A stretch of DNA of 41,234 bases, taken from positions 1 to 41,234 of IMG/VR virus record IMGVR_UViG_3300030098_003784; one strand, given 5' to 3'. Of the stretch, positions 33,410-41,234 are shown piece by piece. This stretch comes from a virus. The position numbers were made by a program, and so were the translations under genes. The notes below the pieces were generated by a model, which was not told the DNA's origin, ran no database searches, and was given only the letters and a program-made list of their open reading frames with translations. Position 1 is the first letter of the stretch, and each line of letters starts with the position of its first letter.

Positions 33410-35106
33410 TTTTTCTCCTCCTTTAATTTTAACGCTAGATTTTTACCAGTACCTTCCATTTCAAAGATTCTTTCTCTTTCTTTTTGCATTACTCTATAAG
33501 CCATTGCCCTTTTTAATTCACTAACTCTTATAAATTCCTTCACTATTAATGCATTATGTATGAATCCTCGCTCATCACTATGTTTCTCCTTTAGATTATT
33601 ATATGCGGTAGTCATATGTGCTAGATTTTGAGTCTGCTTGTCAGCCTCCACGTTAGGACTTGTCTTAAGTGCTTCGTCAATCCAGTCAGTGATGCTTTCA
33701 TAAGACTTTTCCATTAAAGACCTTGCTTGATGCATATTGTGCCTAGTTACAATCCACTTATGTTCTTCCTTTCTATGTGGGGTTTCAATAGCCGCTATCA
33801 TATATGCTAAAATTAATTCATATTGTATAGTATTAATCATAAATGAATATACTACTTCCCTAATAATAGGGGGATGGTTTTCAATATATTTCTCCATTTT
33901 CTGTCTAGATAACTTCCAAACATCCTTAATACCTTGACCTAATGTAAACACTTTATTTGGGTTACGACCTACTTTTTTCCATCTATTCATTACAGTTCTG
34001 TATAGTGTCAACAAATTAGTAACATGTTTATCTATAGGCACTTGTATATTTTCTTCTATACCTAACCCATCTTGGAATTCATCATACATTTCCCTTCTCT
34101 TATATTCAGGAACTTCTCTAACAAAAACAACTGCTCTTTGCAATGCCCCCGTATTAACTATAATTTTCATAAACCCTTTAGGCACATAAGAAGTAGCATA
34201 TAGAGTTCTTTGGCAATCACATTCAAATGTTTTTTCTGAATCTGATAATTTTCTCCTTATTTTGTAAGAGTCACTATCTAAACCATTCATAAATCTTTGA
34301 AGAATCATCATCATTTCTTCTTTATGTTTACTTTGAGTAAAGATACCACTTTGTTCAAATTCATCCCAATGGGCAATACCACTACCTTGTAAACCACCTC
34401 TAATAACTCGATATGCTTCTTCCGGTGGGTGATTATTAGGGTCAAATAGTGGATTCGGTCTAATAGTACCCATTAATGCAGAATCTGTAGTACTTTCAAT
34501 GGAAAATGTATCAAAATTCCAAGTATCATCTAGTATTCTACGATGAGAATAAGAAACATCAAAAGTAGAGTTAGCATCTATGTCAGATAAAGACTCTTCA
34601 CCATTTTTATCAATCAATTTCATCTTCTGAACAGTTTGGTTATCTTCAAGAACTTCAAAAGTTTGACAAAAATCAGCATCTAACAGGTTTAAATCGTTTA
34701 TTCCCGAATAAACCTTCTCCATTATACTGTTTAAGTATTTCCAAACCGCAGTTTTACCTGTTCTTGCTGTTTGTAACCATATAAAATGAAATCTTGGGTC
34801 TAATCTAATACCTCTAATGGGTATTCTTATAAAATTTTTCAGAATTTGACCTAAAAGTACAAAATAAGTGAAACTCAATGCTAAATCATTACCAATACTA
34901 AATAAATTACCATCTTTAACATATTCTTGTACTTCTTTGGGTAAATCATAACTTTCTTCTAATGTATTTTCAAATTCTTCATATTTTTCTTCTCTCAATT
35001 TATCTTCTAAATTAAATTCCTCTTTTTCTTCCTTTATACTGTTAAACATATCGCTTAGCATTCTTTCTCGCTCTTCTTCTATCATTCTCATCTCGTCTTC
35101 ATTCAT
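33406..35106 (-). CDS. MCM-like AAA+ ATPase (putative replicative helicase)
   Basis: The 566-aa ATPase has a P-loop at 112-119 (QTARTGKT, K118), with Gln where Gly is usual. It has a long insert and then STTDSALMG near 205-213 and IRGGLQGSGIAHWDEFE (235-251, Walker B D248-E249). This block closely follows the MCM order T-x-A-x-L, G-x-L and G-I-x-x-x-D-E-F. RTLYATSYVP (300-309) fits sensor 1, and LQRAVVFVREV could hold the arginine finger. The N-terminus is very acidic, and the C-terminus is helical and basic. It likely unwinds DNA during viral replication. The ATG overlaps the ERCC4 gene stop (ATGA). Confidence 0.72.
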   Translation of the reverse strand: MNEDEMRMIEEERERMLSDMFNSIKEEKEEFNLEDKLREEKYEEFENTLEESYDLPKEVQEYVKDGNLFSIGNDLALSFTYFVLLGQILKNFIRIPIRGIRLDPRFHFIWLQTARTGKTAVWKYLNSIMEKVYSGINDLNLLDADFCQTFEVLEDNQTVQKMKLIDKNGEESLSDIDANSTFDVSYSHRRILDDTWNFDTFSIESTTDSALMGTIRPNPLFDPNNHPPEEAYRVIRGGLQGSGIAHWDEFEQSGIFTQSKHKEEMMMILQRFMNGLDSDSYKIRRKLSDSEKTFECDCQRTLYATSYVPKGFMKIIVNTGALQRAVVFVREVPEYKRREMYDEFQDGLGIEENIQVPIDKHVTNLLTLYRTVMNRWKKVGRNPNKVFTLGQGIKDVWKLSRQKMEKYIENHPPIIREVVYSFMINTIQYELILAYMIAAIETPHRKEEHKWIVTRHNMHQARSLMEKSYESITDWIDEALKTSPNVEADKQTQNLAHMTTAYNNLKEKHSDERGFIHNALIVKEFIRVSELKRAMAYRVMQKERERIFEMEGTGKNLALKLKEEKK

Positions 35107-35792
35107 TGTTTCACCTCTTGTTCTGCATTTAATGCAGTTATTAGTCTATTTGCAACTACACTACCAAAACCTTCCATTTTAGATATTGAATTTATATCGT
35201 GTTCCCCTATTTCCATAATTGAACCAAATTCTTTGAGTAACTGTTTAGCCTTTTTAGCACTAACCCCTTTTACTAAAGATAACATATCTACTCTTAAATC
35301 ACCAGTAGCGATTCTTCTAGGTATGCTTGGGGTAATTACACTTCTTTCTACTGGGGCCATTTTTGCTAATGTTACTAATTGATTAGCGGCATCTCTACAT
35401 TTAGGAGCCCAAATAATTTCCACATCATAATCTAATCTTATACGCCCTATAGCCCCATGAAATTTATTTGTTAAAATTTGAATCTTTGCTTTTCTAGGTG
35501 TCCTATCATTTACATAATCCATATAATCCATAGCCTCATCTACAGTACCATGTATTACCAAAAAATTCTTTTCAAAACACCTATCCATATTATCTAATTG
35601 TGTCCAAATTCTTTTGTTAATTACTGAGGCTAAAAAGTCAGTTGAACTTTTAACTTCAAAACAAACTTTACCAATAACATAATCACCAACTTCGATACGT
35701 TGATTTTTTATTGGGACATTAAATTTAGCGGCTCTATCAACTACACATTTGTAAAAATTTGACCTTTCTCTATCATCTATTATTAACTCCAT
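35103..35792 (-). CDS. ERCC4/XPF-type nuclease with HhH domain
   Basis: The 229-aa structure-specific endonuclease has DDRER (6-10), GDY (36-38) and F-E-V-K (45-48, E46 and K48), giving the D...GD...E-x-K metal site of XPF/Mus81/Hef nucleases. Val sits where Arg is usual in the ERK motif. The C-terminal 60 residues contain two helix-hairpin-helix units (SLVKGVSAKKAKQLLKEFG and ISKMEGFGSVVANRL). It would cut flaps, forks or branched DNA. The ATG overlaps a short membrane-protein frame. Related nucleases are encoded by other archaeal tailed viruses. Confidence 0.88.
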   Translation of the reverse strand: MELIIDDRERSNFYKCVVDRAAKFNVPIKNQRIEVGDYVIGKVCFEVKSSTDFLASVINKRIWTQLDNMDRCFEKNFLVIHGTVDEAMDYMDYVNDRTPRKAKIQILTNKFHGAIGRIRLDYDVEIIWAPKCRDAANQLVTLAKMAPVERSVITPSIPRRIATGDLRVDMLSLVKGVSAKKAKQLLKEFGSIMEIGEHDINSISKMEGFGSVVANRLITALNAEQEVKQ

Positions 35793-35907
35793 AACGCACC
35801 AACTCTATTAAATTCCATATTCCTAATAATACTACAACTCCGCAAAAAATTCCTAAACAACAAATAAGTCCTGTATCAATATACGATAGACTCAATTCCT
35901 CCTTCAT
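35773..35907 (-). CDS. Possible membrane microprotein (44 aa) between primase and ERCC4 genes
   Basis: A minus-strand frame from ATG 35907 (or TTG 35895 behind AAGGAGG) to TGA 35773 encodes a hydrophobic helix (GLICCLGIFCGVVVLLGIW, residues 13-31) and a short basic end. It overlaps the primase 3' end by about 32 bases and the ERCC4 5' end by 20. It fills an 83-base gap that would otherwise be the largest in the operon. The strong hydrophobic helix and the good GGAGG favour a real gene, but the start is uncertain. Confidence 0.5.
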   Translation of the reverse strand: MKEELSLSYIDTGLICCLGIFCGVVVLLGIWNLIELVRYGVNNR

Positions 35908-36973
35908 GTGCGCTCGGATAACGCCAACACTTACCGACACAATATCCTTGTGGGATAAGTTTGCTCAAACAGCCCGGCGCAGAGTATTGTCCATCAACAA
36001 TCCCTCTAACATACCTTCTAGTTTTACGCTCATCCCAATCTAACCAAACATCCTCATGAGAAACAATTTCTTTCAATGCACCCATTATAGTTTCTACTGC
36101 TGTTGGTTTATCTTTTTCTTGTATGTGTTTTTTCTCACCGATACCTTCTCCGGCCAATAAACTTCTCCACCATTGTATTAAATATACTCTTGATTCATGA
36201 GTTGGATTTTCTACCATAATTGCATTATATAAACAAGGTAACATTGGTAATTTACAAATATTTTCAACTTTAGCAACCTCAACGGGTGCAAGGGATATAG
36301 GTAAAACACTAGGCCATTCAACTAAGGTTTCACCATAAGTATACCTTTCTTTAATTCTAGGTTTTTGAGCCTCTTGTAAAATATGATTTAACCCTTCATT
36401 TAAATCATCAAGGGATAATGGAATAACATAATAATAATTTTCACTACTTAGATTTACAGTATTTGCAATTCTCCTTAAACCATTTGTCTTTATTCCTGCT
36501 CTATCTAATGTAGTTCCATTCTTAGTAGGTAATGGTTTTTCTCTAGCATTCTTACAAACATCCACCATTTGATAATAGAAAGTTTGTATCTGTCTAATAT
36601 CTCTAGCAGGTAATCCATATACATGAATATGAAAACCTTTACCACTAAACAACATATCAAATTTATAATTATTGGACATTAAATATTTTGAAACATTACA
36701 CATATCTTCAAAGGACCATGACATCGGATTACCATGCGAATCGAAATCTAGAAACGCTCTGTCTAAAATAACAGAAGTTTCATCAGGAATATTTGCTTCC
36801 CCATCTTTATATCTATATCTTTCAAAATCATATATTGTAGTGTAGCAGTTCATTTTGTTGTTATATTTCTTAATCAAATTAATATATTCCCTTTGATTGT
36901 TAACAATCTTTCTAGGGAAACCAATTTGGTTATCGAAATGAGAACCAACCCAAACTGCTCTAGGGAAATTCAT
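35876..36973 (-). CDS. Archaeo-eukaryotic primase with PriL-like Fe-S region
   Basis: The 365-aa protein has the AEP active site: FLDFD (D76, D78), SGKGFHIHV (110-118, H115) and TTLDRAG with GLRRIANTVN (154-174). The C-terminal part carries a Cys set like that of the large subunit PriL: LPC247, then GC335LSKLIPQGYC345VGKC349, with a helical region between. This suggests a PriS-PriL fusion able to make primers alone, as described for some archaeal plasmid primases. It overlaps the previous gene (ATGA-like) and lies downstream of the Cas4-like gene. Confidence 0.87.
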   Translation of the reverse strand: MNFPRAVWVGSHFDNQIGFPRKIVNNQREYINLIKKYNNKMNCYTTIYDFERYRYKDGEANIPDETSVILDRAFLDFDSHGNPMSWSFEDMCNVSKYLMSNNYKFDMLFSGKGFHIHVYGLPARDIRQIQTFYYQMVDVCKNAREKPLPTKNGTTLDRAGIKTNGLRRIANTVNLSSENYYYVIPLSLDDLNEGLNHILQEAQKPRIKERYTYGETLVEWPSVLPISLAPVEVAKVENICKLPMLPCLYNAIMVENPTHESRVYLIQWWRSLLAGEGIGEKKHIQEKDKPTAVETIMGALKEIVSHEDVWLDWDERKTRRYVRGIVDGQYSAPGCLSKLIPQGYCVGKCWRYPSAHEGGIESIVY

Positions 36974-37446
36974 CCTCTTGTCACCCTAACATTACCGTAC
37001 CTAGTAGGGACAGAAGTGTTTCCTTTTAATTTAGATAAATCGTCAAGTGTTTTATTTTCAACAACTTCTTCTACTTCTTCTACTTCTTCTACTTGTTCCT
37101 CTACTACTTCTTCTTCTTTAGCCATAGGTGGAGGTGGTAATTCTACCTCCTCTTTTATTTCTAATTCAGTAGATGCAAACTTAACTTTAGCATCTTCAAA
37201 TTTTATTTTAAAGGCATCCATTACTTTCACACATAATTCTTTTTTAACTAGTTTTTCAAAAACACTCCCAAAGAATTCACCATCTGCTGTTATCTTTTCT
37301 TCCCATACCAAAGATAATTTTTCAGCATAAGTTAATCCTTCATATACTTCTTGTGCTACATTTTCAGATACTTGTTTTAATTGTAAAAGTTCTGAAAACT
37401 TCCAGTCTGTTTCTTCTATTCTTTTCTCTATCTTTTCATTTACCAT
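36970..37446 (-). CDS. Unknown acidic protein of the replication operon (158 aa)
   Basis: A longer frame runs from 37557, but ATG 37446 is preferred: it lies just after the Cas4-like stop and nine bases after AGGAGG. Residues 1-105 look folded and mixed helix-strand (ETDWKFSELLQLKQVSENVA, then FEKLVKKELCVKVMDAFKI). Residues 108-135 are Pro-rich, then an acidic VEEVEEVEEVV repeat. The tail is basic (TRYGNVRVTRG). Acidic tails like this occur in single-strand DNA-binding proteins, so an SSB-like role is possible but not shown. Confidence 0.72.
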   Translation of the reverse strand: MVNEKIEKRIEETDWKFSELLQLKQVSENVAQEVYEGLTYAEKLSLVWEEKITADGEFFGSVFEKLVKKELCVKVMDAFKIKFEDAKVKFASTELEIKEEVELPPPPMAKEEEVVEEQVEEVEEVEEVVENKTLDDLSKLKGNTSVPTRYGNVRVTRG

Positions 37447-37447
37447 A

Positions 37448-38356
37448 TTACCAGTCCTCCTGTAGTTGGAAATTAATCGCTGCATCACATATACCCATAA
37501 AACTACAATACACGCATTTACGATAATAATAATCCGCAGGGAATAAATTTTCCTCATACGAATGTATCATTTGTGCGAATTTTTTAGGTAATGTTGATTG
37601 CGAAGCCCTCTTACATTCTTCAACATAAGTGTAATTACTTTCAGGATAAAACCAACCCCAATGAGTTATTGGGATGTCAGGGTCTAACCCAACTTCTCTA
37701 ATTACTTCAGGTTCGCAAGATTCATATAGTAATTTATAATAGGCCATTTCTTTACGCATACTAGATAACTTACGTTCTTTCCACAAACCTGTTTTTAATT
37801 CCATTAATACATAGCCACCATTTTCTAAAAATATCCTATCTATAATACCTTGAAGATGCACTTTGTAATTATTTCTTAATGGGTATTTAGCATTGGCCGC
37901 CGCAGGTATTGTAATCTTAGCATCTAATTTTATTTCATTACCCGCAGGTACAAATTTATCTAAAGTACCTGAGTTTCTATCATCCATAAATCTTTGAGTT
38001 TCAAACGAGATAATAGAATCATACACTTGGAAATAATCATCAATTGGGAACAGGGTAGTAAAATAATCTATCAACTCACTTTCACTCATATTTTCAGCAA
38101 CATCTACTTCCACTATATCATAGAATTTTTCATAACCATCGTGAACAGCACTACCTTTCAATAAGGCATCTGTCATATCAGTTGGTCGCCTATCAATATA
38201 TTGAAATTCATATTGTTTCTTACACCATTCATAACAATTCATACTAGATTTAGTAATCTTCAAAAGTGGTTGTTCAGGGTCATTTACCCAATCAGCATTC
38301 CACTGGTAGGTGAATTCATCATCCGGTTTTGGCGTAGGTCTAACCCAATTATCCAT
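37448..38356 (-). CDS. Cas4/RecB-like PD-(D/E)XK nuclease with Fe-S cluster
   Basis: The 302-aa nuclease shows the RecB-family site: H72 in GSAVHDGYE, D173 in QGIIDR, and E186-x-K188 in LMELKTG. C281-x2-C284-x5-C290 near the end plus C45 (YEWCKKQYEF) match the four-Cys Fe-S layout of Cas4 and AddB. It would trim DNA ends in replication or recombination. No CRISPR array or other cas gene is present, so it is a viral replication-type Cas4-like protein. The start ATG overlaps the coiled-coil microprotein gene. Confidence 0.86.
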   Translation of the reverse strand: MDNWVRPTPKPDDEFTYQWNADWVNDPEQPLLKITKSSMNCYEWCKKQYEFQYIDRRPTDMTDALLKGSAVHDGYEKFYDIVEVDVAENMSESELIDYFTTLFPIDDYFQVYDSIISFETQRFMDDRNSGTLDKFVPAGNEIKLDAKITIPAAANAKYPLRNNYKVHLQGIIDRIFLENGGYVLMELKTGLWKERKLSSMRKEMAYYKLLYESCEPEVIREVGLDPDIPITHWGWFYPESNYTYVEECKRASQSTLPKKFAQMIHSYEENLFPADYYYRKCVYCSFMGICDAAINFQLQEDW

Positions 38357-38489
38357 CTTCTTTCCCCCATGTATCTATATTCAATAGTACCTGTTTTTGT
38401 AAAAAGGCTTCTATTCTCGCTAATCTTTTTTCTAACTTAGAGACTCTTATTCTTAAAGTCTGTATTTCTGTATCTTTTTTCTTAAACAT
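38349..38489 (-). CDS. Coiled-coil microprotein (46 aa)
   Basis: From ATG 38489 (GAGGAGTGG upstream; TAATG overlap with the polymerase fragment stop) to TAA 38349 the frame encodes a basic leucine-heptad helix (IQTLRIRVSKLEKRLARIEAFL). This is a short parallel coiled coil by pattern. Its 3' end overlaps the Cas4-like start. It could oligomerise or bridge two replication proteins. Function is unknown, but the start signals are strong. Confidence 0.68.
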   Translation of the reverse strand: MFKKKDTEIQTLRIRVSKLEKRLARIEAFLQKQVLLNIDTWGKEDG

Positions 38490-39274
38490 TAAAACCACTC
38501 CTCTAAACTTCTTTGATTTTTATCAACTTTGGCTTTAGATATATCCCAACGCATTGCATCAAAAATAGGCTCTGCTTTCTGTAAAACTAGGTTAGCATAG
38601 TAATCCCAGTCAGGAATAAAGGCATCTGAAATTTCGCCTAATTCCTTAAAAGAAACATATGTTGCCTTCTTAGATTCACCATTAGGATACCTAATATATT
38701 GCTCTCCTGTAATTGACTTACATTTAAAATATAAATAAGAATCTGATATTGGGTCATGTGGATTAATGTGTTGATTATAATATAATGCTCCTGCTACTCC
38801 CCCTGCAAAAGTTTTGTATTTGAAAATATCTTGTCTCAATCTAGACCTACTGATAATATCACCAACTGAAACATTACCGTATTTTATATCATTATATTTT
38901 TCTTTAAGATAAGATATTATTTCAGAATGTGTTTTTTGTTCTACCCACATTTTGATAACTTTTTCTTGCACCTCTCTTGCTATTGGCACTAGGCCGATTC
39001 TTTTCATCTCAAAACCTGTTACTACAAATTCAGGCTCAGATAAGAAATACCCATCTTTCCATGAAATGTATCCGGCGTTTCTATTCTTAACATTACCAAT
39101 ACCCAAACTTGAATAAAATTTCTCAAATTCTAAAGTTACTGGATGTTTATCTAGAAGTAGGTTAGGGAAGATAGAACGTATATGTTCATTTAATTCCTCA
39201 CATAAATCTTCTGCGCTCTCTATTGATTTAACAGGGACATAGATAGAATCAGTGTGTGCGTAAACTACTTTCAT
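38489..39274 (-). CDS. Family B DNA polymerase, C-terminal fragment (motif C and thumb)
   Basis: The 261-aa product begins five residues before polymerase motif C (YAHTDS). It continues with NAGYISWKDG (equivalent of the K-x-Y region), VTGFEMKR and a thumb-like helical end. Motifs A and B and the exonuclease are absent and are not encoded elsewhere in the window. ATG 39274 overlaps the stop of the endonuclease gene (ATGA) behind GAGTGA. An upstream GTG (39316) in frame would add 14 residues (GIRMARKKMESEN) that also fit polymerase sequence before motif C. The catalytic second Asp is kept, and the first Asp is His. A matching N-terminal polymerase gene is expected beyond the window. Confidence 0.8.
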   Translation of the reverse strand: MKVVYAHTDSIYVPVKSIESAEDLCEELNEHIRSIFPNLLLDKHPVTLEFEKFYSSLGIGNVKNRNAGYISWKDGYFLSEPEFVVTGFEMKRIGLVPIAREVQEKVIKMWVEQKTHSEIISYLKEKYNDIKYGNVSVGDIISRSRLRQDIFKYKTFAGGVAGALYYNQHINPHDPISDSYLYFKCKSITGEQYIRYPNGESKKATYVSFKELGEISDAFIPDWDYYANLVLQKAEPIFDAMRWDISKAKVDKNQRSLEEWF

Positions 39275-41106
39275 GTTTTCACTCTCCATCTTTTTTCTTG
39301 CCATTCTGATTCCCACATTACTACCAAGTTATAACCCGCATCTCGTAATATATTTTCTCTTTGGATTGTATCTTCGTATAATTCCCCCATAGTTTTATTA
39401 TTTGTTTTATTTATTTCATCTGGTGAATATATGTTAGGATTACCATGCCAGTAATCCCCATGAAATTCGTAAATAGTATTAGTTTCTTTACAATAACCAT
39501 CTGCATAAAAATCACCATGTTGGGTTTTTATTTGTAATTGGCCTGTGTTTCTATCATGGTGAATGAATATATTTTCTTTTTTCATTATACTTTCTAACCA
39601 AGATATTTCTACATTGGAACTTTTTCCTTTTTCTTTACCTATATGATAAGATTTGGCTTCCCCTTTATACCCATTTATCCAAGATTCTTTTCTCCATAAA
39701 ACTACAGCATACTTATCATCTATTTTGAGAGGATTATACTCAGCATATTTTTGTAAATCTTTAATATAATAAGTAGACATGGTTCCTCTACGATAATGCG
39801 CCGACATTTTTGAATTACTAAAATTAGGATAAATATACATTATTCTATCTGTACCCCATGTATAACTAGTTGATTGTATTTTTGATTTTTTAATTCTACC
39901 TTTCTCGATTTTTTTTATTGTTTTAGGAACCTTTCTTTTTTTTAATGTTCCTCTTAATTCAGGATTAGAATATGCTCCTATCAATTTAAAAGCCATTGAC
40001 CAAATATGTTTTAAATTGGTTTCATCATTTAACACCCAGTTATATTGTTCAAAAGTATTTTCTTCATCATAATCTATACCACCTCCAAGAAGGGCAGTTT
40101 CTAAGATACGGGAAATTGCAAAGGCTGAATCAGAAACTTTAACATTCATCCCCCATCCTAATATTTGATTAGCCCTTAATACATTTTTTTCTTCTTGGTA
40201 TTTGGTTACTTCAAAATCTTTAAAAATGGAATTTATAGTTTCATCACTAATATTATCCGGTATTTTTTCCTTTTCTAACATATAAGTAAATGTAGGGTTA
40301 TCAATATTATCCTTAGCAGATAATATTATTCCCCTTTCAGTGGTATAAATAAATACATCTAAATTATCATTTTCATCAAAACTTCTAGAAGTTCCATTAC
40401 TATAATTTAAAAGTTTAATTGCTTTTTTACTAAAAGAGAAAACTACACCTTTACTTAATAATGGGTTTTTCAAAAAGAAATCTTTAGATAATTTATACTT
40501 AATGTTTTCTAATCTAGGTATTTCAGATTGTTTCACATTAATAGTAATACAACCTTTTTCTTCTAAAACCTTTTTAACATGACATATTTGAGCGTCAAGA
40601 CTAAAATCCATCAACCTTAATATATCCGCATCACTTTCACTCCATAAATAACAAATTTTAAATTTATCATCTATTAATAAATTAGTTTTAAATTCATTAA
40701 CAAACATTTCCATTTTAGGTGGAATAGATATCACACTAATTTCAAATTCATCTCCCCACATTTCAACATCTAATCCATCTATTTCCTCTGATTTTACAGT
40801 ATAGAATTCAGAAGTAGGTTTTAATTGAAGGTAGTCTATTGGTTGGACTGTTAATTGGTTATGTTTTTTTATAAAATAATTTTTCATAGTAGGTGTAATT
40901 TTTATTAGAAGATTCTCTTTTACAAATATATATTTTAAATTAGATAGCGGGGTGAATTTTTTATTTCCTGTTAAACTTTCAAAACTATTTAAACTAAAAT
41001 TTTCCCAATTATCCGTGTGGTAAGGATTGAAATCTTTAGGTGGGGGAGATAATATTTTCCTTTTACCATTTATCTTAAATTGTTCTGTAAATAAATCATT
41101 AATCAT
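39271..41106 (-). CDS. Large protein with C-terminal Vsr/PD-(D/E)XK-like endonuclease domain
   Basis: GTG 41121 can open the frame, but ATG 41106 (GAGGAT upstream, ATGA overlap with the previous gene) is preferred, giving 611 aa. The first 450 residues are Lys/Ile/Asn-rich, with no recognised domain. The C-terminal 100 residues carry FYADGYCKETNTIYEFHGDYWHGNP, then an N-K-T helix and GYNLVVMWESEW. This matches the endonuclease-like domain known from some homing and mobile-element proteins and found beside family B polymerases of Polinton-type elements. Its end overlaps the polymerase fragment. It may be a homing-type endonuclease that split the polymerase gene, or a normal replication nuclease. 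Confidence 0.7.
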   Translation of the reverse strand: MINDLFTEQFKINGKRKILSPPPKDFNPYHTDNWENFSLNSFESLTGNKKFTPLSNLKYIFVKENLLIKITPTMKNYFIKKHNQLTVQPIDYLQLKPTSEFYTVKSEEIDGLDVEMWGDEFEISVISIPPKMEMFVNEFKTNLLIDDKFKICYLWSESDADILRLMDFSLDAQICHVKKVLEEKGCITINVKQSEIPRLENIKYKLSKDFFLKNPLLSKGVVFSFSKKAIKLLNYSNGTSRSFDENDNLDVFIYTTERGIILSAKDNIDNPTFTYMLEKEKIPDNISDETINSIFKDFEVTKYQEEKNVLRANQILGWGMNVKVSDSAFAISRILETALLGGGIDYDEENTFEQYNWVLNDETNLKHIWSMAFKLIGAYSNPELRGTLKKRKVPKTIKKIEKGRIKKSKIQSTSYTWGTDRIMYIYPNFSNSKMSAHYRRGTMSTYYIKDLQKYAEYNPLKIDDKYAVVLWRKESWINGYKGEAKSYHIGKEKGKSSNVEISWLESIMKKENIFIHHDRNTGQLQIKTQHGDFYADGYCKETNTIYEFHGDYWHGNPNIYSPDEINKTNNKTMGELYEDTIQRENILRDAGYNLVVMWESEWQEKRWRVKT

Positions 41107-41234
41107 TTTATCCTCTCCCACAACTTCTTCCCATCCAACATACCAACTTCTTCAAACTTACCGGAGAATTTGAAATAATGAGAGATAGCACTTTGTTTTG
41201 GTAAATATAAGGTAGTTTGATTTTTACTTTCACA
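41103..41234 (-). CDS. 3' end of an upstream replication-operon gene (partial)
   Basis: The frame is open from the window edge to TGA at 41105-41103, overlapping the next ATG (ATGA). Forty-three residues are visible: a mixed segment ending HYFKFSGKFEEVGMLDGKKLWERIK. It does not show polymerase motif B (K-x3-N-S-x-Y-G), so it is not clearly the missing polymerase part. No identification is possible. Confidence 0.6.
   Translation of the reverse strand, partial: CESKNQTTLYLPKQSAISHYFKFSGKFEEVGMLDGKKLWERIK

Noticed and set aside
36893-37330. 145-codon plus-strand frame rich in Ser/Thr
   Set aside because: It is antisense to the acidic VEE-repeat region and the primase start; the composition is explained by the GAA/GTA repeats on the other strand.
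37448-38356. Cas4-like gene as part of a CRISPR-Cas system
   Set aside because: No repeats, cas1/cas2 or effector genes are present; Cas4-like nucleases are common in archaeal virus replication modules.
38489-39316. Polymerase fragment as a simple frameshifted pseudogene
   Set aside because: It has its own SD and ATGA start overlap, an intact frame to a TAATG overlap with the next gene, and conserved catalytic Asp; the upstream frame encodes a different conserved domain.

Overview
The window reads as about 41 kb of an uncultured tailed virus (Caudoviricetes-type, HK97-fold capsid) that infects an archaeon. The evidence for an archaeal host is the replication set: an archaeo-eukaryotic primase with a PriL-like cysteine cluster, a family B polymerase fragment, an MCM-like AAA+ ATPase, an XPF/ERCC4 nuclease with HhH repeats, a Cas4-like Fe-S nuclease and an ATP-dependent DNA ligase. 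Genes are compact and AT-rich. They use a very regular GGTGAT-type Shine-Dalgarno (SD) site about 4-5 nt before ATG or TTG, or ATGA/TAATG stop-start overlaps. The gene complement resembles what is reported for marine planktonic archaeal viruses (magroviruses of Marine Group II, and viruses of marine Nitrososphaeria). The sequence alone does not fix the host. No terminase or portal is recognisable, so both probably lie to the left of the window.

Layout. (1) 1-2203, plus strand: a cluster of very small proteins, most carrying a short S-W-x-[DE]-[IV]-[IV]-K peptide at the N-terminus or, once, the C-terminus. (2) 2214-4676: a large ATP-dependent DNA ligase. (3) 4684-8458: a likely promoter, then the capsid block: prohead protease with a nested scaffold start, major capsid protein and small capsid-associated proteins. 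(4) 8471-12116: an unusual cassette of two small membrane proteins, an Arf/SR-beta-like small GTPase, a zinc-binding protein and two unknowns. (5) 12113-32073: neck and tail: connector, tail completion protein, tail tube, AT-hook microprotein, Gln-rich protein, tail-assembly chaperones with a textbook -1 frameshift site, tape measure, distal tail protein, LamG protein, a 2788-aa hub/baseplate protein and fibre proteins. (6) 32074-41234, minus strand: the replication block, read towards the structural block and meeting it stop codon to stop codon with no spacer.

How it works together. The minus-strand genes look like one tightly overlapped replication operon (polymerase fragment, nucleases, primase, ATPase, detached proofreading-type exonuclease) with membrane, zinc-ribbon and coiled-coil microproteins fitted between them. 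The plus strand is nearly one continuous transcription unit. Its only clear internal promoter lies just before the protease gene, which appears to be read from a leaderless message.

The most interesting points are: the complete -1 frameshift signal (A AAA AAC, 7-nt spacer, 11-bp perfect stem) between the tail chaperones; the lambda Nu3-like internal scaffold start; a C-terminal peptide shared by the scaffold and a microprotein, which suggests a procapsid-targeting tag; the Arf-like GTPase with membrane partners inside a virion gene block; and a family B polymerase fragment that begins at motif C directly behind a gene for a Vsr/PD-(D/E)XK-like endonuclease. No tRNA, rRNA, CRISPR array or insertion sequence was seen.
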